Below are positions 48,364-56,501 of a DNA stretch of 64,000 nucleotides, in pieces. Source of the DNA: Yinghuangia elevatio (GTDB lineage: Bacteria > Actinomycetota > Actinomycetes > Streptomycetales > Streptomycetaceae). Each line of letters starts with the position of its first letter. The stretch's first letter is position 1. The stretch spans positions 18,827-82,826 of the forward strand of contig NZ_JBEZFP010000027.1 of assembly GCF_040649515.1 (NCBI RefSeq), read 5' to 3'. A program made the translations under genes and the position numbers. Under the pieces are notes generated by a model. That model saw only the letters and a program-made list of their open reading frames with translations. It ran no database searches and had not been told where the DNA came from.

Positions 48364-48401
48364 GGCCGGTGGCCGGGACCGAAAAGTCCCGGCCACCGGC
48401 C
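48364..48401. terminator. Strong terminator between pyk and the convergent HTH/LAGLIDADG gene
   Basis: GGCCGGTGGCCGGGAC (48364-48379) pairs perfectly with GTCCCGGCCACCGGCC (48386-48401) around CGAAAA. It lies 25 bp after the pyk stop and 4 bp before the convergent stop codon; it could serve both strands. Confidence 0.88.
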
Positions 48402-48404
48402 GTC

Positions 48405-49160
48405 TCAGTATTTCGGGCCGACGTGGAGGTCCATGAGCGCAACGGATTCCCGCCGGGCTATCGAGATGTTCTTGTGGTTGGCCCGCTTCCACGCGACACC
48501 GAGTGAGTCGAGCGTGTCGGTCATCAGACGCATGATGTCCGCGGACATGTTGGTGAACATGTAGCGCGGGTACTCGTAGCGCTTGGACTGTCCGCCGACG
48601 ATTCGGGTGGTCCAGTTGGTGAAGCGCGTGCCGTCGGAGTGGATCAGTCCCCGGACCAGCGGCCAGGGATGCGCGGACACGATCTCCTTTTGCCAGTCGG
48701 CGAGTTCGATGACGCGCTTGTGCTTAGGGCCGGGCCCGTGCTGCGGGAACAGGCAAGGCCAGTGCTTCCACAGGGACGTGACCATGTGGCACCCCTGGCC
48801 GGGAACGCGGAACACCCTGCTGTCCGGCCGCACGGCGAGCATGGCGGCCGCGCATTCGTCCATGAGCCCCGGCCAGCCGTCCGAACAGGCGATGCGGAGG
48901 CCGTGAACTCCTCTGCGGTAGCTGCTGATGCAGCCGTCGCCGAGGTAGAGGCCGAGCAGGTACGCGTAGCTGCCGGGCGGGGCCGGCGGCCGGGGCACGC
49001 CGCAGCAACGGATGCAGCTGCTGGGCTTCTTGGGCTGGGGGTGGGCGCGCCAGTAGCGGATCGTCGCATGGGCGACGCCGAGTTCGCGGCTGACGGAGGC
49101 CATGGTGCGGCCCTGGGCGAGGAGCTTGAACGCGAGTTCTCGCGTGGCGGTGTCGTACAT
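48405..49160 (-). CDS. Free-standing HTH plus LAGLIDADG-type protein
   Basis: 251 residues from ATG 49160 (weak CAGG upstream). Residues ~1-45 are a transposase/resolvase-like helix-turn-helix: ELAFKLLAQGRTMASVSREL, then GVAHATIRYWRAH. A CIRCC motif follows. The rest has two LAGLIDADG-like helices: YAYLLGLYLGDGCIS (about residues 65-79) and LVRGLIHSDGTR (about residues 168-179), each ending in the acidic residue expected of homing endonucleases. It is not inside an intron or intein. It could be an endonuclease or a domesticated DNA-binding regulator. It lies 85 bp downstream of an odd tRNA gene on the same strand. Confidence 0.8.
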   Translation of the reverse strand: MYDTATRELAFKLLAQGRTMASVSRELGVAHATIRYWRAHPQPKKPSSCIRCCGVPRPPAPPGSYAYLLGLYLGDGCISSYRRGVHGLRIACSDGWPGLMDECAAAMLAVRPDSRVFRVPGQGCHMVTSLWKHWPCLFPQHGPGPKHKRVIELADWQKEIVSAHPWPLVRGLIHSDGTRFTNWTTRIVGGQSKRYEYPRYMFTNMSADIMRLMTDTLDSLGVAWKRANHKNISIARRESVALMDLHVGPKY

Positions 49161-49205
49161 GCGTTCAAGCCTGAATTGCCATCGAACGCGTGTCCGGGAA
49201 ATGCG

Positions 49206-49237
49206 AGAGGGTCACCCGAATGGCCGAGTGACCCTCT
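49206..49237 (-). terminator. Hairpin just downstream of the tRNA gene
   Basis: AGAGGGTCAC (49206-49215) pairs perfectly with GTGACCCTCT (49228-49237) around a 12-base loop, 8 bp beyond the tRNA 3' end. T-rich sequence follows on the plus-strand side (TTTG) and CGCATTT on the minus side. Likely the tRNA terminator. Confidence 0.75.
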
Positions 49238-49245
49238 TTGTCAGG

Positions 49246-49319
49246 TACCCCGAGTCGGACTCGAACCGACAACACGACGGGTTTGAGCCATCGTCCTCTG
49301 CCAATTGGGATATCGGGGC
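49246..49319 (-). tRNA. tRNA with CAA anticodon but class I (short) variable loop
   Basis: 74 nt. Acceptor GCCCCGA/TCGGGGT with a G-U first pair and discriminator A; T arm GTCGG-TTCGAGT-CCGAC perfect; anticodon stem GATGG/CCGTC with one G-U, loop CTCAAAC, anticodon CAA (Leu UUG). The D stem is short (TCC/GGA) with the usual TTGG loop. The variable region is only five bases (GTGTT), whereas bacterial tRNA-Leu has a long arm, so aminoacylation by LeuRS is doubtful. CCA is not encoded (CCT). It would be scored as tRNA-Leu by anticodon alone. Confidence 0.85.
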
Positions 49320-49440
49320 TTATTTTAGGATATGTCCGGTTCATCCTTTTTGTTGTGAGCGGAAGTACCCTCCGCGGTGCCCAGCGTACCGCGTCTCGGT
49401 ACCCTTCTGCCTGCAGGTATCGCCCCAACCGAGGAGTGCC

Positions 49441-50061
49441 GTGACGTCAGCCGCCAGCCAGCAGGAACCGAAGACCGGCGACTCCGTCATCCGTGTGGTC
49501 ATCGCCGAGGACGAGGCTCTCATCCGCCTGGATCTCAAGGAGATGTTGGAGGAGGAGGGCTACCGCGTCGTCGGCGAGGCCGGGGACGGGGCCGCGGCGG
49601 TGCGGCTGGTCGAGGAGCACCGGCCGGACCTGGTGATCCTGGACGTCAAGATGCCGATCCTGGACGGCATCTCCGCGGCCGAGCAGATCGCCGCGGCGCG
49701 CATGGCGCCGGTGCTGATGCTGACCGCGTTCTCGCAGCGCGAGCTGGTGGAACGGGCCCGCGACGCGGGTGCCATGGCGTACCTGGTGAAGCCGTTCACC
49801 AAGGGCGACCTTGTTCCGGCAATCGAGATGGCGGTTTCGAGGTTTACCGAACTCTCCGCCCTGGAACGCGAGGTCGAGGACCTGACGCAGCGTCTGGAGA
49901 CCCGCAAACTCGTCGATCGGGCGAAGTCGGTGCTCCAGGAGCGGTACGGGCTGTCCGAACCTGAGGCCTTCCGCTGGATCCAGAAAACCTCGATGGACCG
50001 GCGGCTCTCGATGCGGGCCGTCGCGGAGGTCGTGGTGTCCGGAGGCGAAGTGGGGGAGTAG
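49441..50061 (+). CDS. pdtaR: ANTAR-domain response regulator (PdtaR-type)
   Basis: 206 residues from GTG 49441 (GAGGAG at good spacing). Receiver domain: acidic pair in VVIAEDEALIRLDL, phosphoacceptor Asp in LVILDVKMPILDG, Thr in LMLTAFSQ and Lys in YLVKPFTKGDL. The C-terminal ANTAR RNA-binding domain carries the family signature in AKSVLQERYGLSEPEAFRWI and RRLSMRAVAEVVV. ANTAR regulators act by antitermination on dual hairpin RNAs. No such target was recognised here. The cognate kinase (PdtaS-like) is not in the window. Confidence 0.93.
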   Translation: MTSAASQQEPKTGDSVIRVVIAEDEALIRLDLKEMLEEEGYRVVGEAGDGAAAVRLVEEHRPDLVILDVKMPILDGISAAEQIAAARMAPVLMLTAFSQRELVERARDAGAMAYLVKPFTKGDLVPAIEMAVSRFTELSALEREVEDLTQRLETRKLVDRAKSVLQERYGLSEPEAFRWIQKTSMDRRLSMRAVAEVVVSGGEVGE

Positions 50062-50087
50062 GCCCCGTTTTTCGCGCGTAGACCCTA

Positions 50088-50133
50088 AAAGTCGCCCCGA
50101 TCTGTCCTGATTGGGGCGACTTTGTTCTTCTTT
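50088..50133 (+). terminator. Rho-independent terminator after pdtaR
   Basis: AAAGTCGCCCC (50088-50098) pairs with GGGGCGACTTT (50113-50123), followed by a T-rich run (TGTTCTTCTTT). Confidence 0.92.
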
Positions 50134-50350
50134 AGCAGAAGCGGCACCGGTTTGGCGAGCATCTGAGCTTCCTCTGAGGTTCCGGTTTCCCTGCGGTGAC
50201 GTTTGATTACGGCCGCATCACATCTCATCCCGTGGACTCCCGCGCCCGGCTTTCCGAGAGCTACATTTCGGCGCACCGCGCACAAACGCCGCGGTCGCCC
50301 GATCGTTTCGGGTTATTCGGTTCCCGTCAGAACACTCAAGGGGTTGGGCT

Positions 50351-51529
50351 GTGCTGAAGCGAAGCATGATCAAAATCGCGCTGCCAGTGGCGGCATCGGC
50401 ACTGGTGCTGAGCGCCTGCGGCAGTGACGACGACTCGGGTGACGGCGGCAAGACCTACACCATCGGGTTCCAGGCCGGACTCTCCGGCGAGAACGCGCAG
50501 CTGGGCATCAACGAGGCCAACGGCGCCGAACTCGCGGTCGTGCAGTGGAACAACCAGCCGAACGTGCCGTTCAAGATCAAGCTCACCAAGTCGGACGACG
50601 AGGCCTCCGAGACGAAGGCTGCCTCCGCGGCGCAGAAGCTGATCGACGACAGCAAGGTCATCGCCGTCATCGGCCCCGCGTTCTCGGGTCCGACCAAGGC
50701 CTCCGGCGCGCTGTACGCGCAGGCCAAGCTGGCGACGGTCTCGCCGTCGGCGACCAACCCGACGCTGACCGACCCGAGCAACGGTTTCACTTCGCTGCTC
50801 CGCGGCGTGCCCAACGACTTCGCGCAGGGCAGCGGCATGGCGACGTACTACGCGCAGAAGCTGAAGCTGAAGAAGGTCCTCATAGTCGACGACAAGTCCG
50901 AGTACGGCGTGGGCCTGTCGGACGTGGCGAAGGCCGAGCTGACCAAGGCCGGCGTCCAGGTCGTCAGCGAGTCGGTGCCGAAGGGCACCCCGGACTACAC
51001 CTCGGCCGCGACCACGGTGAAGAACTCCGGTGCGGACGGCATGATCTACGCCGGCTACTACCAGGATGCCGCGCCCTTCGCGAAGAAGCTGAAGGAGCAG
51101 GGTGTCAAGATCCCGATGATCTCCGGTGACGGCACCAACGACCCGAAGTTCATCGAGCTGGCCGGCGACGCGGCCGACAACTGGTACCTGACGTGCCCGT
51201 GCACCGACGCCAAGGTCGAGCCGGCCACCAAGGACTTCACCACCGCGTACACCGCGCAGTTCAAGGAGGCGCCGAGCACGTACTCGGCCGAGTCCTTCGA
51301 CCTGACGAACATGGTCATCCAGGAGATCAAGAAGCTCGACGAGGCGGGTACCAAGATCACCCGTGAGCTGATGCTGACCAACCTGAAGAAGGCGTCGTAC
51401 AAGGGCCTGACGAAGACCTTCAGCTTCGACGAGAAGGGCGAGTTCGCGGGCAAGGGCATCTACCTGTACGAGGTCAAGGCCGGAAAGATCGGCTACCTCG
51501 GCAACATCGAAGAGCTGGCCAAGAGCTGA
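50351..51529 (+). CDS. livK: Branched-chain amino acid ABC transporter substrate-binding lipoprotein
   Basis: 392 residues from GTG 50351 (AAGGGG upstream). Signal peptide with lipobox LVLSACGS, Cys at residue 22, so it is an Lgt substrate. The periplasmic-binding fold is of the LivJ/K type I family: FQAGLSGENAQLGINEANGA, VIAVIGPAFSGPTKA, ATVSPSATNPTLT and VLIVDDKSEYGVGLS. It delivers Leu/Ile/Val or similar ligands to LivHM. A strong hairpin lies between it and livH. Confidence 0.93.
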   Translation: MLKRSMIKIALPVAASALVLSACGSDDDSGDGGKTYTIGFQAGLSGENAQLGINEANGAELAVVQWNNQPNVPFKIKLTKSDDEASETKAASAAQKLIDDSKVIAVIGPAFSGPTKASGALYAQAKLATVSPSATNPTLTDPSNGFTSLLRGVPNDFAQGSGMATYYAQKLKLKKVLIVDDKSEYGVGLSDVAKAELTKAGVQVVSESVPKGTPDYTSAATTVKNSGADGMIYAGYYQDAAPFAKKLKEQGVKIPMISGDGTNDPKFIELAGDAADNWYLTCPCTDAKVEPATKDFTTAYTAQFKEAPSTYSAESFDLTNMVIQEIKKLDEAGTKITRELMLTNLKKASYKGLTKTFSFDEKGEFAGKGIYLYEVKAGKIGYLGNIEELAKS

Positions 51530-51564
51530 CGAGGCGCGGCATCGCCGACGCACCGTGACGGTCC

Positions 51565-51601
51565 GCGGGGTCCGGGTCCGCTCCTTCGACCCGGACCCCG
51601 C
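51565..51601 (+). terminator. GC-rich hairpin between livK and livH
   Basis: GCGGGGTCCGGGTC (51565-51578) pairs perfectly with GACCCGGACCCCGC (51588-51601), no T-tract. Such hairpins often stabilise the upstream mRNA and reduce expression of the permease genes, keeping the binding protein in excess. Confidence 0.7.
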
Positions 51602-51669
51602 GCCCGTGCGGTGAGCCGTGCGCCAACGCCCCCTGCCTGCGCTCTCACTCGCCTCAGGAAGCCTTGCCA

Positions 51670-52590
51670 ATGAACCTCAACGAGTTCTGGGACTACCTCA
51701 TCCCGGGGATCGCGCTCGGCGCGCTGTACGCCGTGATCGCGATCGGATACACGCTGGTGTACGGCGTGCTCCAGCTCATCAACTTCGCGCACAGCGAAGT
51801 CTTCATGATGGGCGGGTTCGCGGCGCTGTTGGTGCTCACCGGCATCGAAGCGTCCAACCCGACGGGCCTCATGTCCGTCCTCCTCGTCGCCGTCGGCCTG
51901 CTCGCCGCAGGACTCGCCGGCGCGGGAACCGCGTTCGCCCTCGAGAAAGCGGCCTACCGGCCGTTGAGAAAGCGAAACGCACCTCGTCTCGCGTTCCTCA
52001 TCAGTGCGATCGGCGCGTCGTTCTTCCTGCAGAACCTCGCCGGGAAGCTCTTCGGGCGCGACCCGAAGGCGATCCCCGAGATCTTCACGAACAAGAAGGT
52101 CTTCTCGGTCTTCGGCACCCAGGTCACCGTGCTCCAACTGCTGATCGTGGGTTCCGCGATCGCCATGATGGTCGGCCTCGACCTGCTGGTGAACCGCACC
52201 AAGATGGGGGCCGGCATCCGCGCGGTCGCCCAGGACGCGGAGACGGCCAGCCTGATGGGCGTCGACATCGACAAGGTCATCTCGCGCACCTTCCTCGTCG
52301 GCGGCCTCATGGGCGGCGCGGCGGGCTTCCTGTTCGGGCTCAACTCGCAGGTGTCGTTCACGATGGGCTTCCTGCCCGGCATCACGGCGTTCGCCGCGGC
52401 GGTCGTGGGCGGCGTCGGCAACATCCGCGGCGCCATGCTCGGCGGCATGCTGCTGGGCATCGTGGAGAACTTCTCCGGCTGGTGGTTCGGAGAGGAATGG
52501 CGCTACGTCAGCGCGTTCGCGGTGCTGATCCTGGTGCTCATGTTCCGCCCGACGGGCATCATGGGTGAACGTCTGGGGAGGTCGGCATGA
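51670..52590 (+). CDS. livH: Branched-chain amino acid ABC transporter permease LivH
   Basis: 306 residues from ATG 51670. About eight TM segments; LIPGIALGALYAVIAIGYTL and LVYGVLQLINFAHSEVFMM are hallmark LivH sequences, and AVVGGVGNIRGAMLGGMLLG closes the family signature. It overlaps livM by ATGA. Confidence 0.95.
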   Translation: MNLNEFWDYLIPGIALGALYAVIAIGYTLVYGVLQLINFAHSEVFMMGGFAALLVLTGIEASNPTGLMSVLLVAVGLLAAGLAGAGTAFALEKAAYRPLRKRNAPRLAFLISAIGASFFLQNLAGKLFGRDPKAIPEIFTNKKVFSVFGTQVTVLQLLIVGSAIAMMVGLDLLVNRTKMGAGIRAVAQDAETASLMGVDIDKVISRTFLVGGLMGGAAGFLFGLNSQVSFTMGFLPGITAFAAAVVGGVGNIRGAMLGGMLLGIVENFSGWWFGEEWRYVSAFAVLILVLMFRPTGIMGERLGRSA

Positions 52591-53972
52591 GTGCCGTCAA
52601 GACTCTCGACCGGCAGCCGGTCACCGAGACCGCACGCCGGATCGCCGCGCTGCGCAAGGGCAAGTGGTACCAGCAGCAGCGCTGGGCCAGGCTGATGGGC
52701 CTGGTGTTCGCCGCCGTGGTGCTCGACGTGATGGCCGGCCCGCAGGGCAGTTCCAGCGATGTGTTCTTCGCGCTGGAGGCGGTCTACAAGGAGCCCACGT
52801 CGCTGATCGTGTGGATCGCGGTCATGGTGGGTGTGTGGGCGTTCGCCGAGTTCGGCTGGGGGTACGTCAAGCCGTACTTCGACTGGACCAAGGCCAAGGC
52901 CACCGAAGCGGGTTCGAGCGTGCGGCAGGTGACGGCCGACCGGCGGGTGAAATGGCCGCTCGGCGTCGGTGTCGCGGTGCTGCTGATCGCGCTGCCGGAG
53001 ATGCTCAGCACGTACTGGAACCAGGTGCTGGTCGGCGAGGTGGCGGTCTACGTCCTGCTCGCGATCGGCCTCAACGTGGTGGTCGGCTGGGCCGGTCTGC
53101 TGGACCTGGGCTTCATCGCGTTCTTCGCGATCGGCGCGTACAGCGCGGCGTACTGGACCGGCGCGCTGCCGGTCGAACCGCCGGTCGAGCTCACGCCGTT
53201 CCTGGTGATCCCGGTCGCGGTGCTCACGTGTCTGATCGCGGGCCTGCTGCTCGGCGCGCCGACGCTGCGGCTGCGCGGCGACTACCTGGCGATCGTGACG
53301 CTCGGCTTCCACGAGATCATCTACCTGATCGCGAAGAACAAGGAGGACTTCACCAACGGTCCTCGCGGCGCCACCGGCATTCCGGGTTTCGAACTGGACC
53401 TGGGTTTCTGGGACTACAAGTGGGGGCTGGACCCCAAGCAGTACTGGTGGCTGATCCTGGCGTTCGCCGCGGTGCTGGTCTTCGTCTTCCGGCGGCTGGA
53501 GCACTCGCGGGTCGGCCGCGCGTGGACGGCGATCCGCGAGGACGAGGTCGCGGCGGCCGCGAACGGCGTCGACACGGTCAAGTTCAAGCTGATGGCCTTC
53601 GCGATCGGTGCGTCGACGTCCGGTATCGCGGGCGTGATCTACGCGTCGAAGCAGCAGTTCATCTCGCCGGAGTCGTTCATCCTGCTCAGCTCGGTGCTGG
53701 TGATCGCGTACGTGATCTTCGGCGGCATGGGCTCGCTGTGGGGTGTCATCGTCGGCACCGCGTTCCTGGCCTGGCTCCCGCAGCGCCTCAAGGAGTTCGT
53801 GGACCCCAAGGACCGCTACATGTACCTGGGCGCGCTGCTGGTGGTCATGATGATCTACCGGCCGCAGGGCCTCATCCCTTCCCGGCGGCGCAAGCGTGAG
53901 CTGACACTGGCCAAGCAGGGCATCGGGGACGCGGACGCGATGACCGAACCGGTCGGCGGGAGGATGGGATGA
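52587..53972 (+). CDS. livM: Branched-chain amino acid ABC transporter permease LivM
   Basis: 461 residues, longer than most LivM owing to a ~150-residue N-terminal part with two extra hydrophobic segments and a linker. The core has GLNVVVGWAGLLDLGFIAFF, APTLRLRGDYLAIVTLGFHE, AIREDEVAAAANGV and ILLSSVLVIAYVIFGGMGSL. It overlaps livH and livG by ATGA junctions. Confidence 0.94.
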   Translation: MSAVKTLDRQPVTETARRIAALRKGKWYQQQRWARLMGLVFAAVVLDVMAGPQGSSSDVFFALEAVYKEPTSLIVWIAVMVGVWAFAEFGWGYVKPYFDWTKAKATEAGSSVRQVTADRRVKWPLGVGVAVLLIALPEMLSTYWNQVLVGEVAVYVLLAIGLNVVVGWAGLLDLGFIAFFAIGAYSAAYWTGALPVEPPVELTPFLVIPVAVLTCLIAGLLLGAPTLRLRGDYLAIVTLGFHEIIYLIAKNKEDFTNGPRGATGIPGFELDLGFWDYKWGLDPKQYWWLILAFAAVLVFVFRRLEHSRVGRAWTAIREDEVAAAANGVDTVKFKLMAFAIGASTSGIAGVIYASKQQFISPESFILLSSVLVIAYVIFGGMGSLWGVIVGTAFLAWLPQRLKEFVDPKDRYMYLGALLVVMMIYRPQGLIPSRRRKRELTLAKQGIGDADAMTEPVGGRMG

Positions 53973-54913
53973 GCACGACCGTGACGAAGACGGCGGGTGT
54001 CGGCGGGGCGGTGTCCGACGCGGTGATCGCGGTCAGCGGGCTGACGCTGCGTTTCGGCGGCCTGGTCTGCCTCTCCGAGGTCGAACTGACGCTGCGCCGC
54101 GGGGAGATCCTCGCGGTGATCGGCCCGAACGGGGCCGGCAAGACGTCGCTGTTCAACTCGCTGACCGGCGTGTACGTCCCGCAGGAGGGTTCGATCACGC
54201 TGAACTCGGTCGACGGGAACACGCATTCGCTGCTGGGCCGGAAGACGCACGTGGTCAACCGGCTCGGCCTGGCCCGGACGTTCCAGAACATCCGGCTGTT
54301 CGCCGCGCTCACCGCGCTGGAGAACGTCAAGATCGCGGCGGAGACGCGGCAGAAGTCGGGTCCGGTCGGCATCATGCTGGGCCTGCCGCACGCCCGCCGC
54401 AACGAGCGCGAGAGCGACCGGCGCGCACACGAGCTCATGGAGTTCGTGGGCCTCGGGGGCAAGATCAACGAGCTGGCCTCGTCGCTGAGTTACGGCGACC
54501 AGCGCAGGCTGGAGATCGCCCGGGCGCTGGCGACCGACCCGCAGGTGCTGCTGCTGGACGAGCCGGCGGCCGGCACCAACCCGACCGAGAAGCTCGAACT
54601 CGCCGACCTGATCAAGCACATCAACCGCGAGCTGGGCATCAGCGTCCTGCTGATCGAGCACGACATGCGCTTGGTGATGTCCGTGGCGGACCGTGTCACA
54701 GTGCTCAACTTCGGCAAGGTCATCGCTTCCGGTACGCCTTCCGAGGTGCAGCGGAACCGGGCTGTGGTGGAGGCGTACCTCGGTGCCGAGATGGCCGCCG
54801 AGGTGCTGGACGCGGGCCCGTCCGACACCGGTGTCGCGGCCGGCGCGGGGGTCGCGGGCGGCGCGGACGAGGGCAAGGCGGCCGGCGCGGTCGGCGGCGA
54901 GGAGGAGCGATGA
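53969..54913 (+). CDS. livG: Branched-chain amino acid ABC transporter ATPase LivG
   Basis: 314 residues. Walker A GPNGAGKTS, LARTFQNIRLFAALTALENV typical of LivG, signature LSYGDQRRLEIARAL, Walker B LLLDEPAAGTNP and switch His in IEHDM. The C-terminal ~35 residues are an Ala/Gly-rich tail. Coupled to livM and livF. Confidence 0.96.
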   Translation: MSTTVTKTAGVGGAVSDAVIAVSGLTLRFGGLVCLSEVELTLRRGEILAVIGPNGAGKTSLFNSLTGVYVPQEGSITLNSVDGNTHSLLGRKTHVVNRLGLARTFQNIRLFAALTALENVKIAAETRQKSGPVGIMLGLPHARRNERESDRRAHELMEFVGLGGKINELASSLSYGDQRRLEIARALATDPQVLLLDEPAAGTNPTEKLELADLIKHINRELGISVLLIEHDMRLVMSVADRVTVLNFGKVIASGTPSEVQRNRAVVEAYLGAEMAAEVLDAGPSDTGVAAGAGVAGGADEGKAAGAVGGEEER

Positions 54914-55686
54914 GCACGACAGAGGCTCCCGACGTGACCGGGAAACCGACCCTGGCGAAGGGCCAGGAGACCGCGGCGCTTCTCGAACTGCGCCATCTGA
55001 AGGTGTCCTACGGCGCCATCGAGGCGATCAAGGGCATCGACGTGATGGTGCGCGAGGGCGAGATCGTCACGCTGCTGGGTGCCAACGGCGCGGGCAAGAC
55101 GACGACGCTGCGCACGATTTCGGGGCTGCTCAGGCCGAAAGCCGGCGAGATCCTCTTCGAGGGTGAGCGCATCGACGGCGTCCCGGCGCACCATGTGGTG
55201 GGCCTGGGCATCGGGCAGTCGCCGGAGGGCCGCCGGGTGTTCCCGACCATGACGGTCGTGGAGAACCTGGAGATGGGCGCGTACCGCTTCAAGTCCGTGC
55301 CCCAGGAGGACATGGAGCGGGTCTTCGACCTGTTTCCGCGTCTGCGTGAGCGGCGTTCGCAGTACGCGGGCACGCTGTCGGGTGGTGAGCAGCAGATGCT
55401 CGCGATCGGCCGCGCGCTGATGGGCCGTCCGCGGTTGCTGCTGCTGGACGAGCCGTCGATGGGTCTCGCGCCGCTGATCGTCGCGCAGATCTTCGCGATC
55501 ATCCAGGAGATCAACGCGCAGGGCACCACGGTGCTGCTGGTGGAGCAGAACGCGGCGCAGGCGCTGGCGCTGTCGGACCGGGCGTACGTCCTGGAGACCG
55601 GCAACGTCCAGCTGAGCGGTTCGGCGCAGGATCTGCTCGCGGACCCGCGGGTGCGCGAGGCGTACCTCGGCGAGGGCGCCGGCTGA
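54910..55686 (+). CDS. livF: Branched-chain amino acid ABC transporter ATPase LivF
   Basis: 258 residues. Walker A GANGAGKTT, IGQSPEGRRVFPTMTVVENL typical of LivF, signature LSGGEQQMLAIGRALM and Walker B LLLLDEPSMGLAP, with VEQNA at the switch position as usual for LivF. It ends the liv operon; a terminator follows. Confidence 0.96.
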   Translation: MSTTEAPDVTGKPTLAKGQETAALLELRHLKVSYGAIEAIKGIDVMVREGEIVTLLGANGAGKTTTLRTISGLLRPKAGEILFEGERIDGVPAHHVVGLGIGQSPEGRRVFPTMTVVENLEMGAYRFKSVPQEDMERVFDLFPRLRERRSQYAGTLSGGEQQMLAIGRALMGRPRLLLLDEPSMGLAPLIVAQIFAIIQEINAQGTTVLLVEQNAAQALALSDRAYVLETGNVQLSGSAQDLLADPRVREAYLGEGAG

Positions 55687-55712
55687 CCGGATGCGCTGAC
55701 CGAAACGGCCTG

Positions 55713-55746
55713 GGGTGCCTCGGAGTTCGTCTCCGGGGCACCCTTT
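55713..55746. terminator. Terminator between livF and the convergent membrane protein gene
   Basis: GGGTGCC-t-CGGAG and CTCCG-g-GGCACCC form a near-perfect stem around TTCGT, then CCCTTTG. It lies between convergent genes. Confidence 0.85.
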
Positions 55747-55762
55747 GCCGTGGGCGGTCCCG

Positions 55763-56413
55763 TTACTGCCGTTCCCAGGTGTGCGCGGGCAGCGCGACCT
55801 CGGCGGGGAGGGACTCGTCTGTCGCGCGCACCCGGATCGCGACCGGCCGGCGGTCGGCCGGGATGTCGAACCAGTAGCTCAGCACCACGATGTTGCGGGC
55901 GCCCATCTGCTGCACCTGCTGCTGTCGCTTGATCTGCATGACGATGTCGTCGGGTATGAGTTCGGAGCCGTCGTCGAGCACGATCTTCTGGATGCGGCTG
56001 TCGATGTTCGCGGTGACGAGCTGCTGGTTGTCGAGGCGTACGCCGACCCGGCAGATCTGGCCGCGCGCGTAGTACTCCGCGTGGGTGCCGGTGGTGAACG
56101 CCATGCCGCAGTGGAAGGCGGTGACGCGCACTTCGAGGCGGTCGCTGCGCACGGGCGCGGAGTCGACGACGACGTCGCCCTCGTAGACGTAGGGGACCTC
56201 GGGTTTGTCGTCGGGCCAGGTCGCGGCCGCGACGCCGGCGGCGGTGCCGGCGCCGGCGAGGAGGCCGAGCGCGGCCGCGGCGGCGAGGAGCCGTCGGCGC
56301 GGGCGGCGTGGTGGGGCTTGTGCGGCAGGTACGTCCGGTGGGACCTGTGCTGCCGGTGCGTCCGGTGGTGCCTGCGCGGCCTCGGCCGCTATGCCGGCGG
56401 TCTCCTCGCCCAT
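55763..56413 (-). CDS. Membrane-anchored extracytoplasmic protein, DUF4352-like
   Basis: 216 residues; ATG 56413 was chosen for its GGGGAGGT six bases upstream. The N-terminus has an Ala/Pro repeat (AAQAPPDAPAAQVPPDVPAA), a basic run, and one TM anchor (LLAAAAALGLLAGAGTAAGV). The outer domain contains two Cys (FHCGMAF, GQICRVG), probably disulfide-bonded, in an Ig-like beta pattern reminiscent of DUF4352. Function unknown. Confidence 0.75.
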   Translation of the reverse strand: MGEETAGIAAEAAQAPPDAPAAQVPPDVPAAQAPPRRPRRRLLAAAAALGLLAGAGTAAGVAAATWPDDKPEVPYVYEGDVVVDSAPVRSDRLEVRVTAFHCGMAFTTGTHAEYYARGQICRVGVRLDNQQLVTANIDSRIQKIVLDDGSELIPDDIVMQIKRQQQVQQMGARNIVVLSYWFDIPADRRPVAIRVRATDESLPAEVALPAHTWERQ

Positions 56414-56501
56414 GCGACACCTCCCCGTGCGCACGCCGTCGGCCGGCTGCGTCGGCAGTACGCTACGGGCCGCGCGTGCCGGTGTCAGCGCGTTCGCGGG
56501 G

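Noticed and set aside
49246..49319. bldA (TTA-reading tRNA-Leu)
   Set aside because: The anticodon is CAA, not UAA, and the long variable arm of bldA is missing.
49160..49440. Integration (att) site of a mobile element at the tRNA 3' end
   Set aside because: No integrase, no repeated tRNA 3' segment and no foreign gene block were found nearby.
50062..50350. ANTAR target dual-hairpin RNA in the livK leader
   Set aside because: Apart from the pdtaR terminator at 50088-50123 I found no pair of short hairpins with the expected loop bases.
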